Shown piece after piece: positions 1 through 9,335 of a DNA stretch of 64,000 bases. The stretch lies in NCBI RefSeq assembly GCF_002309535.1, contig NZ_CP023275.1, positions 1,302,001 through 1,366,000 on the forward strand, in the 5' to 3' direction. The translations under genes were made by a program, and so were the position numbers. A model generated the notes under the pieces. It saw nothing but the letters and a program-made list of their open reading frames with translations, was not told where the DNA came from and searched no databases. The stretch comes from Sulfurospirillum diekertiae. GTDB lineage: Bacteria > Campylobacterota > Campylobacteria > Campylobacterales > Sulfurospirillaceae. Within the stretch, counting starts at the first letter, position 1. Each line of letters opens with the position of its first letter.

Positions 1-1
1 G

Positions 2-430
2 AAAACCAAGACCGCCCGTGAAAAGTCCGTAACCGTGTGAGTTTTGCATGATGTCTTGGCACGTAACGCCACCCATCGTAAAGGCTCTTCCCATCACTTC
101 CGCCCAGATGTCCATATCGTGCTCGGTGTAGCCCACAACGGTGGGTTTGCCTGTCGTGCCACTTGAGCTGTGAATGCGTACGATCTGGTCCATATCGACG
201 GAGAACATGCCAAAAGGGTAATTATCTCTAAGGTCGTGTTTTTTAGTAAAAGGAAGTTTGGCAATATCTTCAAGGGTTTTGATGTCCTCGGGTAACACGC
301 CATGTTCGTCAAACTTTTTCTTGTAAAAAGGTACAAGATGATAGACGCGAAGCAGTGTTTCTTTGAGATGTTTGAGCTGCCAAGCCTGAAGCTCATCACG
401 GCTGAGGCTTTCGTTTTTACTGAATGTCAT
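2..430 (-). CDS. paaK: Phenylacetate-CoA ligase family protein, N-terminal part (runs off the window)
   Basis: AMP-forming arylacetate-CoA ligase, expected to activate phenylacetate or a related aryl acid with ATP and CoA. Only the first 143 residues are present; the rest lies before position 1. The visible part aligns throughout with the complete paralogue at 876-2177: both share the LPFTKK and DNYPFG stretches, the nucleotide-binding [14 protein letters not shown] loop and the [11 protein letters not shown] segment. The ATG at 430 follows AAAGG and GGAAAG sequence. A TTTACATGTAAA palindrome lies 14 bases upstream and overlaps the stop of the ACT gene, with which this gene probably forms one operon. 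Family is clear; substrate is not. Confidence 0.88.
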   Translation of the reverse strand, partial: MTFSKNESLSRDELQAWQLKHLKETLLRVYHLVPFYKKKFDEHGVLPEDIKTLEDIAKLPFTKKHDLRDNYPFGMFSVDMDQIVRIHSSSGTTGKPTVVGYTEHDMDIWAEVMGRAFTMGGVTCQDIMQNSHGYGLFTGGLGF

Positions 431-444
431 GGTCTTTCCAACCT

Positions 445-879
445 TTACATGTAAAAATGTTTGGCTTGAACAATCTCAATATTTTGAGCTTGAAGTGCAG
501 CAATCGCATCATCAAAACGGTCTTTGTCGACACTGAAAATGAAAATGCCTGTATTGGCTTCATAAAAGCTGTAGGTGTAGAGAATGTTAATGCCTGCCTT
601 TGAGAGGGCACTCACAGCTTTATCGAAACTTCCTACGACATCTTCGATTTTGACACCAAACACATCGGTAAAACGCACGCTAAAGCCCTCATCTTCAAGT
701 ACGGTTTTGGCTTTTTCAGGATTGTCCACGATGGTGCGAATCAAGCCAAAATCGGTTGAGTCAGCGAGTAAAATAGACTTAATCGAGATGCCATTTTTTG
801 AAAGAATCCCTGTAAATTCAGAGAGTTCACCCGCCTTATTTTCTAAAAAAACAGAAAGTTGTTTGATGTTACATTTCAT
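445..879 (-). CDS. Tandem ACT-domain protein
   Basis: A 144-residue protein made of two ACT-like small-molecule-binding domains, about residues 4-70 and 72-140. Each starts with a hydrophobic strand followed by a helix ([16 protein letters not shown] in the first). ACT domains bind amino acids and regulate enzymes or transcription. Stand-alone double-ACT proteins commonly sit beside phenylacetate-CoA ligase and indolepyruvate oxidoreductase genes, so this one may sense aromatic amino acids or their keto acids; that is inference. The ATG at 879 has GGAG upstream and overlaps the stop of the preceding paaK by 4 bases, indicating translational coupling. The stop codon lies inside a TTTACATGTAAA palindrome, giving the C-terminus HFYM. 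Confidence 0.85.
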   Translation of the reverse strand: MKCNIKQLSVFLENKAGELSEFTGILSKNGISIKSILLADSTDFGLIRTIVDNPEKAKTVLEDEGFSVRFTDVFGVKIEDVVGSFDKAVSALSKAGINILYTYSFYEANTGIFIFSVDKDRFDDAIAALQAQNIEIVQAKHFYM

Positions 880-2177
880 GCGTGACTCCTTTTGTCGATG
901 ACGCGTACGGCTTTGCCGACACTGCGTTCAATGGTTCTTGGCTCAACGAGTTTGATCTCCGCGTTGATGTAGAGGTTGTTGAGCAGTTCATGTTGGATTT
1001 TTTTCTTTAAAGCTTCGAGTGAGCCAATGCTATCCAGTGGCATAGCTTCGGTAACTTCGACCATAATTTCAAGCTTATCAAGATAGCCTTTTTTGTCGGC
1101 AATAATTTGATAGTTCAGCGTAATGCCTTCGATGTTGGCAAGAACATGTTCCACTTGTGAAGGGAAAACATTGACGCCATTGACGATGAGCATATCATCC
1201 ACACGTCCCATGACACTTTTCATGCGCACATGCGTTCGTCCACACTTGCATGGGGTGCGATCCAAAGAGGTGATGTCACCCGTTCGGTAGCGAATAATCG
1301 GAAACGCTTGTTTGGTCAGGCTCGTGATAACCAGTTCACCTTTTTCGCCCAATGGCAAGACTTCGAGTGTTTTTGGGTCGATAATTTCGGGATAGAAGTG
1401 ATCTTCAAAGACATGCAAGTCATTGCTCTCAAAACAATTCGCTGAAACACCCGGTCCGATAATTTCAGAAAGCCCGTAAATCTCACAGTAATGAATGCCC
1501 CAAACACGGGCGACTTCTTCTTTGAGCCCAAGACTGGTGGGTTCTGCCCCAAAAATGCCACATTTAAGTTTGAAATCTTTTTGGATGTCATAGCCTTCAG
1601 CTATGGCTGCTTCTGCCATATGCAAGGCAAAGGAAGGCGTTGATGTGAGTACGGTTGCTTCAAAGTCTTTCATCAGCATCAGCTGGCGTGAGGTAAAACC
1701 ACCTGAGCTTGGTACAACCGTTGCACCCACGGTCTCTGCACCATAATGAAGCCCTAATCCACCCGTGAAAAGACCGTAGCCATACGCGTTGTGTGAGGTA
1801 TCTTCGCTCGTTACGCCTGCCATTGTAAAGACGCGCGCCATCACTTCATTCCAAGTATCAAGATCCGCTCGTGTGTAGCCCACAACGGTGGGTTTTCCTG
1901 TTGTTCCACTGGAACTGTGAATGCGCACAACCGCATCTTTTTTAACCGCAAACAACCCAAAAGGATAGTTGTCACGCAAATCTTTTTTCTTGGTAAACGG
2001 AAGTTTGACGATGTCCTCTATGGACGTAATATCAGCGGGTGTAATGCCAAGTTCTTCAAACTTTTTTTGGTAAAACGGCACATTGGCATAGACGCGTGCG
2101 ACGGTATCTTTGAGTCGTTCTGTTTGAAGTTCCGTGAGCTTATGACGAGGAAACGTCTCTTCTTTCGACCAGATCAT
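876..2177 (-). CDS. paaK: Phenylacetate-CoA ligase (arylacetate-CoA ligase)
   Basis: Complete 433-residue member of the ANL adenylate-forming family; it joins an aryl acid to CoA using ATP. Visible features: the P-loop-like [14 protein letters not shown] near residue 90, the aryl-acid pocket region [12 protein letters not shown] near 128, YRTGD near 296, a CKCGR knuckle near 308, and the C-terminal lid with a lysine near the end (VGKAVRV). Length is normal for PaaK. It overlaps iorB and the ACT gene by 4 bases on either side, so iorA-iorB-paaK-ACT-paaK looks like one transcript. IorAB makes arylacetyl-CoA from arylpyruvates, so the ligase may either feed the same pool or run backwards to make ATP, as proposed in some archaea and anaerobes. 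Direction and substrate are inferred. Confidence 0.93.
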   Translation of the reverse strand: MIWSKEETFPRHKLTELQTERLKDTVARVYANVPFYQKKFEELGITPADITSIEDIVKLPFTKKKDLRDNYPFGLFAVKKDAVVRIHSSSGTTGKPTVVGYTRADLDTWNEVMARVFTMAGVTSEDTSHNAYGYGLFTGGLGLHYGAETVGATVVPSSGGFTSRQLMLMKDFEATVLTSTPSFALHMAEAAIAEGYDIQKDFKLKCGIFGAEPTSLGLKEEVARVWGIHYCEIYGLSEIIGPGVSANCFESNDLHVFEDHFYPEIIDPKTLEVLPLGEKGELVITSLTKQAFPIIRYRTGDITSLDRTPCKCGRTHVRMKSVMGRVDDMLIVNGVNVFPSQVEHVLANIEGITLNYQIIADKKGYLDKLEIMVEVTEAMPLDSIGSLEALKKKIQHELLNNLYINAEIKLVEPRTIERSVGKAVRVIDKRSHA

Positions 2178-2710
2178 TGCTTCGCCTTTGTGTCGTTGAT
2201 GCCCTGATGAAGTACAGCGATATTTTTCTCCGCCACTTTTGCGTTCATCATGGTAATCGCCTCTTCAATCTCTTTACATGTAAAAGGAAAATGCGCATCA
2301 AGTGCCAGCGTAACGCCTAGCATATAAACGTTGAGCGCATCAATAGGAAACTCTTTGGCTTTTGCTTTTTTAAATGCGTCGATGCAGTGAGTTTCAAAGT
2401 CAACCTTAGGGAAGTTCTTAGGTGCATTCATGACGATGACACCTCGTTCTTTATTGAGATACTGAATGTTGCGCAGGGCTTCATTGCCCTCAAGCGCAAT
2501 GAGAAGATCGGCTTGTCCTTCATCAATCGCAGGTGCATAAAAATCGCCGATTTTAACGTAACACGAAACCGAACCACCGCGTTGGCTCATGCCATGATTT
2601 TCCGTTCCCAAACATTTTTGATTTTTAATTGCAGAAGCAATGCTTAAAACTTTGACTAAAAAGACCGCACCTTGTCCGCCAATGCCTGCGATAACAATTT
2701 GATACTTCAT
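2174..2710 (-). CDS. iorB: Indolepyruvate:ferredoxin oxidoreductase, beta subunit
   Basis: The 178-residue gamma/beta-type subunit of a 2-oxoacid:ferredoxin oxidoreductase. It starts with the glycine-rich [15 protein letters not shown] motif typical of this fold (POR_N/gamma domain) and has the conserved [10 protein letters not shown] segment near residue 38. With IorA it decarboxylates indolepyruvate, phenylpyruvate or hydroxyphenylpyruvate to the aryl-acetyl-CoA, reducing ferredoxin. It lies one base from the iorA stop and overlaps paaK by 4 bases. A TTTACATGTAAA copy at 2273-2284 encodes the FTCK residues. Confidence 0.92.
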   Translation of the reverse strand: MKYQIVIAGIGGQGAVFLVKVLSIASAIKNQKCLGTENHGMSQRGGSVSCYVKIGDFYAPAIDEGQADLLIALEGNEALRNIQYLNKERGVIVMNAPKNFPKVDFETHCIDAFKKAKAKEFPIDALNVYMLGVTLALDAHFPFTCKEIEEAITMMNAKVAEKNIAVLHQGINDTKAKQ

Positions 2711-2711
2711 C

Positions 2712-4523
2712 TTACTTCTCCTCTTTTTTCACAAACGCATCGGTAGGGCAGACCACATCAAGGCATGAACCGCATCCTGCACATAAAAACGGGTCAATTT
2801 CCATTTTACCAGCATCGTTGTAGTGCATGGGTGGGCATTTGTAGTTGGTAATACACGAATCACAGGCGACACATTTGTCCTCATCAACTTCAACCATGAC
2901 ATTGCCAAGGCGACCTAAGGCATTGTCTTTATCGAGGACACAAAATTCGCGAACCACAGCAACCACAGGTGCCGTAGCGGTTTTATACGCCTCTTGGAGT
3001 GATTTCATAAAGTCAACGGTTTTATTCAGGTCTTGCTCGTAAACGTATTCATGGCACACTAGACCACATCCTTCAATGATGCGTTTGATGTCGATTTGGT
3101 TAGGATTGGTACGCTCAGGTGTGGTTTGACGACCCGTCATCGCAGTGGTGGAGTTGTCTAAGATGACAAGAATGAATTTATGGTTTTGGTAAGCCGCATT
3201 AATCAGTGGCGCAACGCCTGAGTGCATAAACGTGCTATCGCCGATGGTTGCAACAACGGTTTTATCAGGGTCTGAAATGCTAAAACCACTCGCCATCGAG
3301 ATACTTGCTCCCATACATAAAATGGTATCGATTGCCGCTTGATTGAGCCCTAGTGTGTAACAGCCGATGTCGGAAGTGTAGATAGACTTTTTCTTTTTAA
3401 AGACTTTTGTAATGGCGTAATGCACATCACGGTGTGGACAGCCTGGACACATATTGGGTGGGCGTTTAGGAAGTTCTTTGTCGTACTTTTCACTTTGATA
3501 CGCATGACTTGGTGCAATTACATCTGCTTTTGCAAAGGCGGAGAGGACTTTATCTTTGGAAAATTCATCAATTTGGTGCACATGTTTTGTCAATTTTCCG
3601 TACAATTTTGGAGAGCTCAACTGCTCTTCAATACAGGGAAAACTCTCTTCAAAAACAATGATTTTATCGTAATCGACAAAGAGTGCTTCAAGCTTTTCTT
3701 TAGGAAGCGGGTAGGGCATATCGAGTTTTAAAATATCTGCTTTGATCTCTAATTCACTCATCGCTTCTCTCACATAACCATCTCCCGTTCCACTGGTAAG
3801 ACAGAGAACACTTTCCCCTTTAAGTGCATGGGTTTTAGGTTTAATCAAATGATCCCAGTTCCACATTTTAATCGCTTCTAAACGATCAATTTGCTCGAGA
3901 CCTTGTCTAAACCTTCCAGCAGGAGGAACAGCGCCCCAGCGTGGAATGTTGCGCTCAAAATTGCCTTGATTTGCCTTTACATGTAAACTATCATCCACAT
4001 CGCAAATCTCTCTGGCATGGCTGACACGCATAACAGGACGCAACATCACAACGGATTCAAATTCATGTGAAAATTCAATACCCAGTTTGACCATATCATA
4101 GGCTTCTTGAGGTGTTGAAGGATCAAGCACAGGAATACGTGCAAACTTGGCAAAACTGCGGCTATCTTGCTCCGTTTGAGACGAATAAAATCCTGGATCA
4201 TCGCATGAAATGAGTAACATTGCGCCTTTAAGACCAATGTATGAAGCACTCATAAGCGCATCACTAGCAACATTAAGTCCCACTTGCTTCATGGTCGCAC
4301 AGGTACGTTTACCAGAAATTGCTCCGGCATAAGCCACTTCAAAACCAACTTTTTCATTGGTTGCCCACTGGGCATAGGCTTCAAGTTTATTTTTGTCGCG
4401 AAATTTTTGAAAATTTCCCAAAATCTCACTTGAAGGCGTTCCTGGATAGCCTGAAACCATATCCACACCCGCGTGAATCAATCCCAAGGCAATCGCTTCA
4501 TTCCCCATTAAAATCTGTTTCAT
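2712..4523 (-). CDS. iorA: Indolepyruvate:ferredoxin oxidoreductase, alpha subunit
   Basis: Large, thiamine-diphosphate-dependent subunit of about 603 residues. The N-terminal pyrimidine-binding domain starts MGNEAIALGLIHAGV; GYPGTPSSEI follows. The central part has CPGCPHRDVHYA and the ThPP/Mg motif region TIGDSTFMHSG. The C-terminus is a two-cluster ferredoxin domain (CVACDSC and CAGCGSC) that hands electrons on. I place the start at the ATG at 4523 because GGAG lies 9 bases upstream and family members begin in this way; an in-frame ATG at 4538 without a Shine-Dalgarno sequence is the alternative. First gene of the minus-strand aryl-acid operon. Confidence 0.93.
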   Translation of the reverse strand: MKQILMGNEAIALGLIHAGVDMVSGYPGTPSSEILGNFQKFRDKNKLEAYAQWATNEKVGFEVAYAGAISGKRTCATMKQVGLNVASDALMSASYIGLKGAMLLISCDDPGFYSSQTEQDSRSFAKFARIPVLDPSTPQEAYDMVKLGIEFSHEFESVVMLRPVMRVSHAREICDVDDSLHVKANQGNFERNIPRWGAVPPAGRFRQGLEQIDRLEAIKMWNWDHLIKPKTHALKGESVLCLTSGTGDGYVREAMSELEIKADILKLDMPYPLPKEKLEALFVDYDKIIVFEESFPCIEEQLSSPKLYGKLTKHVHQIDEFSKDKVLSAFAKADVIAPSHAYQSEKYDKELPKRPPNMCPGCPHRDVHYAITKVFKKKKSIYTSDIGCYTLGLNQAAIDTILCMGASISMASGFSISDPDKTVVATIGDSTFMHSGVAPLINAAYQNHKFILVILDNSTTAMTGRQTTPERTNPNQIDIKRIIEGCGLVCHEYVYEQDLNKTVDFMKSLQEAYKTATAPVVAVVREFCVLDKDNALGRLGNVMVEVDEDKCVACDSCITNYKCPPMHYNDAGKMEIDPFLCAGCGSCLDVVCPTDAFVKKEEK

Positions 4524-4538
4524 ATCGTTGTGCTCCAT

Positions 4539-4738
4539 CGCTTTTACGTAGTAATTTTAAAGGGTATTGAAACTTAGTTTATAAAATACTTATCTAAGGC
4601 ATTGTGTCAAAAACGTTACTTCTAAAGTGAGCAATTTTGAAACTTATCACTTTTTTATAATCTATTAATGATAGAAATAAAGTTTCATTAAAGCTTTTTA
4701 TATTACTTTTAAGGAACTTTTAAAAGGAAAGGGATGGT
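4539..4738. promoter_or_regulatory. Divergent intergenic region between iorA and the symporter operon
   Basis: About 200 bases separate the divergent iorA and symporter operons, so both promoters should lie here. On the plus strand a TATAAT sits at 4656-4661, giving a leader of roughly 70 bases before the small gene at 4739. At 4585-4604 an imperfect dyad (AATACTTA then TAAGGCATT) resembles the much better palindrome upstream of the mdaB-like gene at 32149-32177. I cannot assign a regulator, and the -35 elements are weak, as is usual in Campylobacterota. Confidence 0.4.
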
Positions 4739-4906
4739 ATGGGAACATTTGACTTAGGCGTTGGGTTAGCCTTTTGGTTGATGAATGCTAGTGCTCTTTT
4801 ATGTGTTGTTTATGGCATTGTTTACTGGAATAAAGACAAAGAAGAGAAGGTGCTTGAACGCAAAACTTGGGATAAAAATGAAGCTAAAATCAATAAGGAT
4901 TTGTGA
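4739..4906 (+). CDS. Small single-span membrane protein, probable symporter accessory subunit
   Basis: A 55-residue protein with one hydrophobic helix at about residues 6-30 (GVGLAFWLMNASALLCVVYG) followed by a highly charged tail (KDKEEKVLERK). The ATG at 4739 is preceded by AAAGGAAAGGG. Its stop overlaps the ATG of the symporter (TGATG), which implies translational coupling. Short helix-plus-charged-tail proteins are known directly upstream of some sodium/solute symporters and are thought to be accessory subunits; here that role is inferred from position and topology. Confidence 0.75.
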   Translation: MGTFDLGVGLAFWLMNASALLCVVYGIVYWNKDKEEKVLERKTWDKNEAKINKDL

Positions 4907-6546
4907 TGAATTTATTTGAAAATATTGTCATCATCGTCTACCTTGCTGTGCTTGCTTACTTAGGTTTTGTGGGCTATAAGCAGACAAAAAGTTCAGCAGA
5001 CTATCTTATAGCAGGTGGAAACACGCATCCGTTTGTGATGGCATTGAGTTATGGTGCAACTTTTATCTCTACTGCTGCTATTGTGGGATTTGGTGGTGTA
5101 GCGGCATGGCTTGGAAATTCGCTTCTATGGCTTACGTTTTGTAACATCTTTATCGGTGTCTTTATCGCCTTTGTCTTTTTGGGTAATCCTACTCGAAAAA
5201 TGGGCATTCGCCTTAATGCACACACCTTTCCTGAATTACTAGGACGACGTTTTAATTCTAAGTTTATTCAGGTATTTGGTGGCGTTCTTATTGCAATTTT
5301 TATGCCGTTATACACATCAGCTGTTTTAATTGGAGGAACAGAATTTTTGGTGGCTTACTTCAAAGTGGATTATCACCTTGCTCTTCTTGTGATGTCGGTG
5401 ATCGTAACAGGCTATGTTTTAGCCGGTGGACTCAAGGGGGTCATGCTGACCGATGCACTTCAGGGAGTCATTATGTTTGTGGCTATGATCATTTTACTTG
5501 TGATGGTCTTTGATGCTGTAGGTGGTCTGGATGTTGGGTTTTCAAAGTTGGCGATGGTATGGGAAAAAACTGTTGCGCCACTTTCTGGTGTCAATATTAA
5601 AGATTTAGCTGCAGGAAGCCCTGATTTTCTGATGAAACTTTCGATGAATTGGGGATTTCAAGGGTGGAATAAAATGCCTGTTTTCCTCTCAGAGGGATGG
5701 CTTTTTATCATTACAACGATTGCCATGGGTGTGGGTGTCGGTGTTTTGGCTCAACCCCAATTGGTGGTTCGTTTTATGACCGTTAAAAGTAAAAATGAAC
5801 TCAATCGTGCTGTTTTGATCGGTGGCATTTTTATTATAGCGATGACAGGAATTATTTACCTTGTGGGTTCAGTCACCAATGTATGGTACTATGAATTTAA
5901 TGAAGGTAAAAATGCCCTTCAAAGTACGGGTGGCGTTGGAAAAGTGATTCCTCATTTTATTAATGCTGCGATGCCAAGATGGTTCTCATTTATATTTTTA
6001 TTTGCATTGATCTCGGCTGCTATGAGTACACTTTCCAGTCAGTTTCATGCGATGGGAACGGCAATAGGTCGTGATGTTTTTGAACAACTAGCGGGAAAGC
6101 ATAATCCAAATTCGCTCTTAATTACACGTGTGGGTATTGTGGTGATGATCGTTATTTCAGTCACATTAGCTTATTTTTTTGATCAACAACCTGCCATTAT
6201 TGCACGCAGTACAGCCATTTTCTTTGCGCTTTGTGCGAGTATCTTTTTACCGACTTATTTTGGCGGACTTTTTTGGAAACGTATGACTAAAAAAGGAGCG
6301 ATTGCATCAATGTTTATTGGTACTATTGTGACAACATTTTGGTTAGTATTTGTACATTTTCAAGAGGCAAAAGAGTTAGGTATTTGCAAAATGCTTTTTG
6401 GGGTCAATAGCCTTTTAAGCGGAAAAATTACTTTTGTGGATGCCATGATAGTTGCTTTACCTCTTTCATTTTTAACAGCAGTGGTTGTTTCACTTATGAC
6501 AAAGCCAGAGAGTCCAGCATTAATTAGAAAATGTTTTGAAGATTAG
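4906..6546 (+). CDS. Sodium:solute symporter (SSS) family transporter
   Basis: A 546-residue polytopic membrane protein of the SSS family (PutP/ActP/PanF fold), with about 13 hydrophobic segments from residue 6 to the C-terminus. Family signatures include the SSADYLIAGG region after the first helix, ATFISTAAIVGFGG in the second, the GGLKGVMLTDALQG signature near residue 174 and ALISAAMSTLSSQ in a late helix, where Na2-site serines usually lie. It imports an organic solute with sodium; acetate, other carboxylates and amino acids are all possible and the substrate cannot be read from the sequence. I use the ATG at 4906 rather than an overlapping GTG at 4903. Confidence 0.9.
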   Translation: MNLFENIVIIVYLAVLAYLGFVGYKQTKSSADYLIAGGNTHPFVMALSYGATFISTAAIVGFGGVAAWLGNSLLWLTFCNIFIGVFIAFVFLGNPTRKMGIRLNAHTFPELLGRRFNSKFIQVFGGVLIAIFMPLYTSAVLIGGTEFLVAYFKVDYHLALLVMSVIVTGYVLAGGLKGVMLTDALQGVIMFVAMIILLVMVFDAVGGLDVGFSKLAMVWEKTVAPLSGVNIKDLAAGSPDFLMKLSMNWGFQGWNKMPVFLSEGWLFIITTIAMGVGVGVLAQPQLVVRFMTVKSKNELNRAVLIGGIFIIAMTGIIYLVGSVTNVWYYEFNEGKNALQSTGGVGKVIPHFINAAMPRWFSFIFLFALISAAMSTLSSQFHAMGTAIGRDVFEQLAGKHNPNSLLITRVGIVVMIVISVTLAYFFDQQPAIIARSTAIFFALCASIFLPTYFGGLFWKRMTKKGAIASMFIGTIVTTFWLVFVHFQEAKELGICKMLFGVNSLLSGKITFVDAMIVALPLSFLTAVVVSLMTKPESPALIRKCFED

Positions 6547-6557
6547 AAGAAAAGAGA

Positions 6558-6579
6558 AGAGGGTAGAGTTTTACCCTCT
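6558..6579. terminator. Bidirectional hairpin between the symporter and fliT
   Basis: Perfect 8-base inverted repeat AGAGGGTA / TACCCTCT with a short loop (GAGTTT). It sits between the convergent symporter and fliT-like genes and includes the fliT stop codon. A- and T-rich flanks fit a terminator read from either side. Confidence 0.6.
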
Positions 6580-6822
6580 ATACTCTTGTATGTATGATTC
6601 TGTGGAAGTATCAATAAACTGACGTGTTTTTTTCAGTTTTTGCATGGCTGCAAAAGTGCTTTCTTTCTCTCGTTGCATAATTTTTAAAGCTTCTTGAATC
6701 AGCGCACAAGCTGTGATTGCTTCATCAACAGTTTCAAATTGAGGAACATTTTCAATAAGATCCCCAATATGAGTATAATTTTCTTCGATAATAGCGATTG
6801 TAAAAGATTCAATCCACGACAT
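6571..6822 (-). CDS. fliT: FliT-like flagellar chaperone (small helical protein)
   Basis: An 83-residue, mostly helical protein starting MSWIESFTIAIIEENY. It follows fliS in the flaG-fliD-fliS operon, overlapping its end by 14 bases. That is the usual place of FliT, the export chaperone that holds FliD before secretion. Sequence similarity to characterised FliT proteins is too weak for me to claim from sight; the call rests on position, size and charge pattern. A longer upstream reading exists in this frame but runs through fliS, so the ATG at 6822 is preferred. Confidence 0.55.
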   Translation of the reverse strand: MSWIESFTIAIIEENYTHIGDLIENVPQFETVDEAITACALIQEALKIMQREKESTFAAMQKLKKTRQFIDTSTESYIQEYRG

Positions 6823-7186
6823 TGTCCGTCTCATCTTTCCATGCTTGCAATAATTCTTTGGCAACGCTAATAACTTCATCCAATTTAGAGGTATCATTGT
6901 TGAGATTTGCCTCAGCAAGAAGTTTAACTTGATGAACATAAAGACCACTCAGATAATAAGCAATTTGACCACCATCATAATTAAGCGAGTTGATAAGCTC
7001 TGTAAAGATTGCGGACGTACGATTGATCCAATACGTTCTTTTTTCGATGCTGCCATCTTCAATTGCTCTTTTAGCTTGCGATGCAAAACGCAAAACGCCT
7101 TCATATAGCATTCTAATCAACTTTTCAGAAGATTCAATAGAGACGTTGTTTTGTGAGTAAGTTGAATATGCTAGATTTGAATACAT
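6809..7186 (-). CDS. fliS: Flagellin export chaperone FliS
   Basis: A 125-residue helical chaperone that binds the C-terminus of flagellin in the cytoplasm and prevents early polymerisation. Typical FliS features: Tyr-rich N-terminus MYSNLAYSTYSQNN, then the SSEKLIRMLYEGVLRFA helix, and a conserved region around LINSLNYDGG. It lies 15 bases after fliD and overlaps the fliT-like gene. Confidence 0.93.
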   Translation of the reverse strand: MYSNLAYSTYSQNNVSIESSEKLIRMLYEGVLRFASQAKRAIEDGSIEKRTYWINRTSAIFTELINSLNYDGGQIAYYLSGLYVHQVKLLAEANLNNDTSKLDEVISVAKELLQAWKDETDNVVD

Positions 7187-7201
7187 TGTAAATTCCTTTA
7201 A

Positions 7202-8929
7202 TTAGCTACTACTAGAGCTAGTAGATTGTTTGATAATGGTTAATAGAGAACTAAATTGATTGGTCAGCTTGCTAATAATGCTATCGTAAGCAGCAAATTT
7301 TGTTGCCATTGCATTGTATTTATCATCTAAACGCGAAACGGCAGTCGCTCGAGATGTTGTCAAAGCTGTTTTAACGGTTGTTAAACTCGTGTTGTACTGT
7401 GTCAGAGTTCCATCAGTGGTATTGACGTAGCTATCCATGATGCTATTAAACGTTGTAAAGATACCATCTTTGATAGTTGGGGAGGAGTAAACATTGTTTG
7501 CTGCAAGCCCTAGAGAAGCAAGGGCTGTAGTATCACCTGTAATAGCAATGTCTGCACCTGCAGTACCTTTTAAAACAATGTTGTTATTCGTGCCGACACT
7601 TGCAGTGATACCTGAAAGTCCAGCATTATTAATTGCTGTTTTGATGGCAGCCAAGTTATCGGCTATAGTTGCGGTAGCATCTGTTGTTAGGGTAATAGCT
7701 TTGCCATTAATCGAAAAGGCACTTGATCCAATACTTAATGCTCCTGCTGCAACAGATGAGCCATTATAAGAGGTACTACTGTAGGTAGTTGAGCCTTGAA
7801 AATAGTCTTTAATATCAGCAGGATCAGCAGCTACTTTAGCATCAAATGTAGCTGAGTCAAATGACAATACGCCTGTACTATCCATGGAAATACCATAATC
7901 ACTCAATCCTCTACCTTTACTATCAACACTTAACACTTCTTTACGAATCGCGGAACTCAAAGAACTCACTTGCGTTACTCCTTGAAATGTCCCTGCTGTT
8001 TTTGAGGTCGTATCGTAAGTTGTTGTGCTTTTGAGTTTGGTCATCAGATCATTGTACCCAGAAACAAGTGATTTAAGATTGGTGGTGATATTGGTCCAGT
8101 CTTGTGTAACAGCAACCGTTGTATTGGTTGTAGCATCTGTTTGTTCTTTATTTAAAGTCAGACTAAGTCCAGACACAAGATCAGATACTGTGTTAGATGA
8201 TCGATTGATTGTAACACCATTGTAAACGAAAGAAGCATCTGTTGCCGTTTGGAGATGATTCGCTGCGGTATCTAAACCTAAATCCGTGAGTGCCGTTCCT
8301 GTACCAGTGGAAGATAATGTAATGGCATTATTCGCTCCTGTTGAAGCTGATTTAATGACAAGCTTATAAGGATTAGTTCCACCAACATTAAGAATAGAAG
8401 CAGTGACTTTTCCACCAGCTCTATCATTGATCATATCTTTAAGATCTGAGAGTGTTGTTGTTGAAGTGATATCAAGAGTATAATTGCTTGTTCCAATTTT
8501 GAGGTTAAGTGTGTCACTTGCTGATGTAAAGGAGCTTGTTTGACTTGAAAAACTGGTTGATTGATAAATATCTTGTTTTGCTAGTGTATTCACATGCAGT
8601 GTAAAGTTTTCTACTGCTGCACCACCACTTGCAGTGACGGATACCGCATCATTAGAGACAGTTGTTGTTCTTTTGAGATAATTATTTTCATCTGATAGTA
8701 CATTGGTAGACGACTTCAACGTATTTGCTAGTGATAGAATCGATGCCAAATCCGTTTGTTTGGTTGCATTGGCTGTTAATTTATTATCAATAGGTGTTAC
8801 AAGTCCTGATTCATCAGCTGCACGTAATTTGTCTAGAACATCGCTTGTTAATACACCACTACCAAGACCTAATGAACTCAAACTACCGGTCGTACTACTT
8901 GTTGTGGTAGTCGTTGAAGTTGTTGCCAT
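7202..8929 (-). CDS. fliD: Flagellar filament cap protein FliD (HAP2)
   Basis: A 575-residue cap protein, secreted through the flagellar export gate, that sits at the filament tip and guides flagellin folding. The N-terminal FliD_N region begins after a Ser/Thr-rich start and contains SSLGLGSGVLTSDVLDKLR. The C-terminal FliD_C region ends in a coiled-coil-like heptad stretch and a poly-Ser tail (STSSSSS). The middle is rich in Ser, Thr, Ala and Asn, as expected for exposed domains. Second gene of flaG-fliD-fliS-fliT; no palindrome copy lies inside it. Confidence 0.95.
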   Translation of the reverse strand: MATTSTTTTTSSTTGSLSSLGLGSGVLTSDVLDKLRAADESGLVTPIDNKLTANATKQTDLASILSLANTLKSSTNVLSDENNYLKRTTTVSNDAVSVTASGGAAVENFTLHVNTLAKQDIYQSTSFSSQTSSFTSASDTLNLKIGTSNYTLDITSTTTLSDLKDMINDRAGGKVTASILNVGGTNPYKLVIKSASTGANNAITLSSTGTGTALTDLGLDTAANHLQTATDASFVYNGVTINRSSNTVSDLVSGLSLTLNKEQTDATTNTTVAVTQDWTNITTNLKSLVSGYNDLMTKLKSTTTYDTTSKTAGTFQGVTQVSSLSSAIRKEVLSVDSKGRGLSDYGISMDSTGVLSFDSATFDAKVAADPADIKDYFQGSTTYSSTSYNGSSVAAGALSIGSSAFSINGKAITLTTDATATIADNLAAIKTAINNAGLSGITASVGTNNNIVLKGTAGADIAITGDTTALASLGLAANNVYSSPTIKDGIFTTFNSIMDSYVNTTDGTLTQYNTSLTTVKTALTTSRATAVSRLDDKYNAMATKFAAYDSIISKLTNQFSSLLTIIKQSTSSSSS

Positions 8930-8932
8930 TAT

Positions 8933-9295
8933 CTATCCTTTTTTATCAAAAATTATCCCTACAATTTCTTTCATTTTTTCAGAAAGTTTCATTGCTTCAT
9001 CGGTAGGAAATTTACGAATAACCTTTCCGGTGCTTTTTTCCATTACATTAACATACATTACATCAATTTTATCATTAAAACCAAAAGTGAGATTGGTGTC
9101 AAGTAAATCCATTTGCTTATTGAGCTCTTTAACGGTATCACTTAACGTTTTTTTAGTATCCGTATCTTGGCTTTGTTGTTGCTTAACATTAGTTGTATCT
9201 GCCGTTTGTTCAACTTGCCTTGTTGGTATGGTACTTGATACCTTTGGAGCGGTTGCTGTTTCGACTTGTTTGCTGGTTGCGCTAAAAATGTCCAT
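8933..9295 (-). CDS. flaG: Flagellar protein FlaG
   Basis: A 120-residue FlaG-family protein. The N-terminal third is a low-complexity Thr/Gln/Ser region; the conserved part begins LNKQMDLLDTNLTFGF and continues to the strand pair MYVNVMEKSTGKVIRKFPTDEAM. FlaG limits filament length in Campylobacter and Pseudomonas. The start at 9295 has a strong GGAGGG just upstream; a longer in-frame start at 9343 would run over the sigma-28 promoter and is rejected. First gene of the operon. Confidence 0.9.
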   Translation of the reverse strand: MDIFSATSKQVETATAPKVSSTIPTRQVEQTADTTNVKQQQSQDTDTKKTLSDTVKELNKQMDLLDTNLTFGFNDKIDVMYVNVMEKSTGKVIRKFPTDEAMKLSEKMKEIVGIIFDKKG

Positions 9296-9335
9296 AATTG
9301 CCCTCCTTGACGTTTTATAATTTTCTATTAACCAA

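Noticed and set aside
8703-9320. Long open frame of 205 codons on the plus strand opposite fliD and flaG
   Set aside because: It is antisense to the well-supported fliD/flaG genes, has no ribosome-binding site, and its hydrophobic Ser/Val-rich composition is what reverse reading of Thr/Ser/Asp-rich codons produces.
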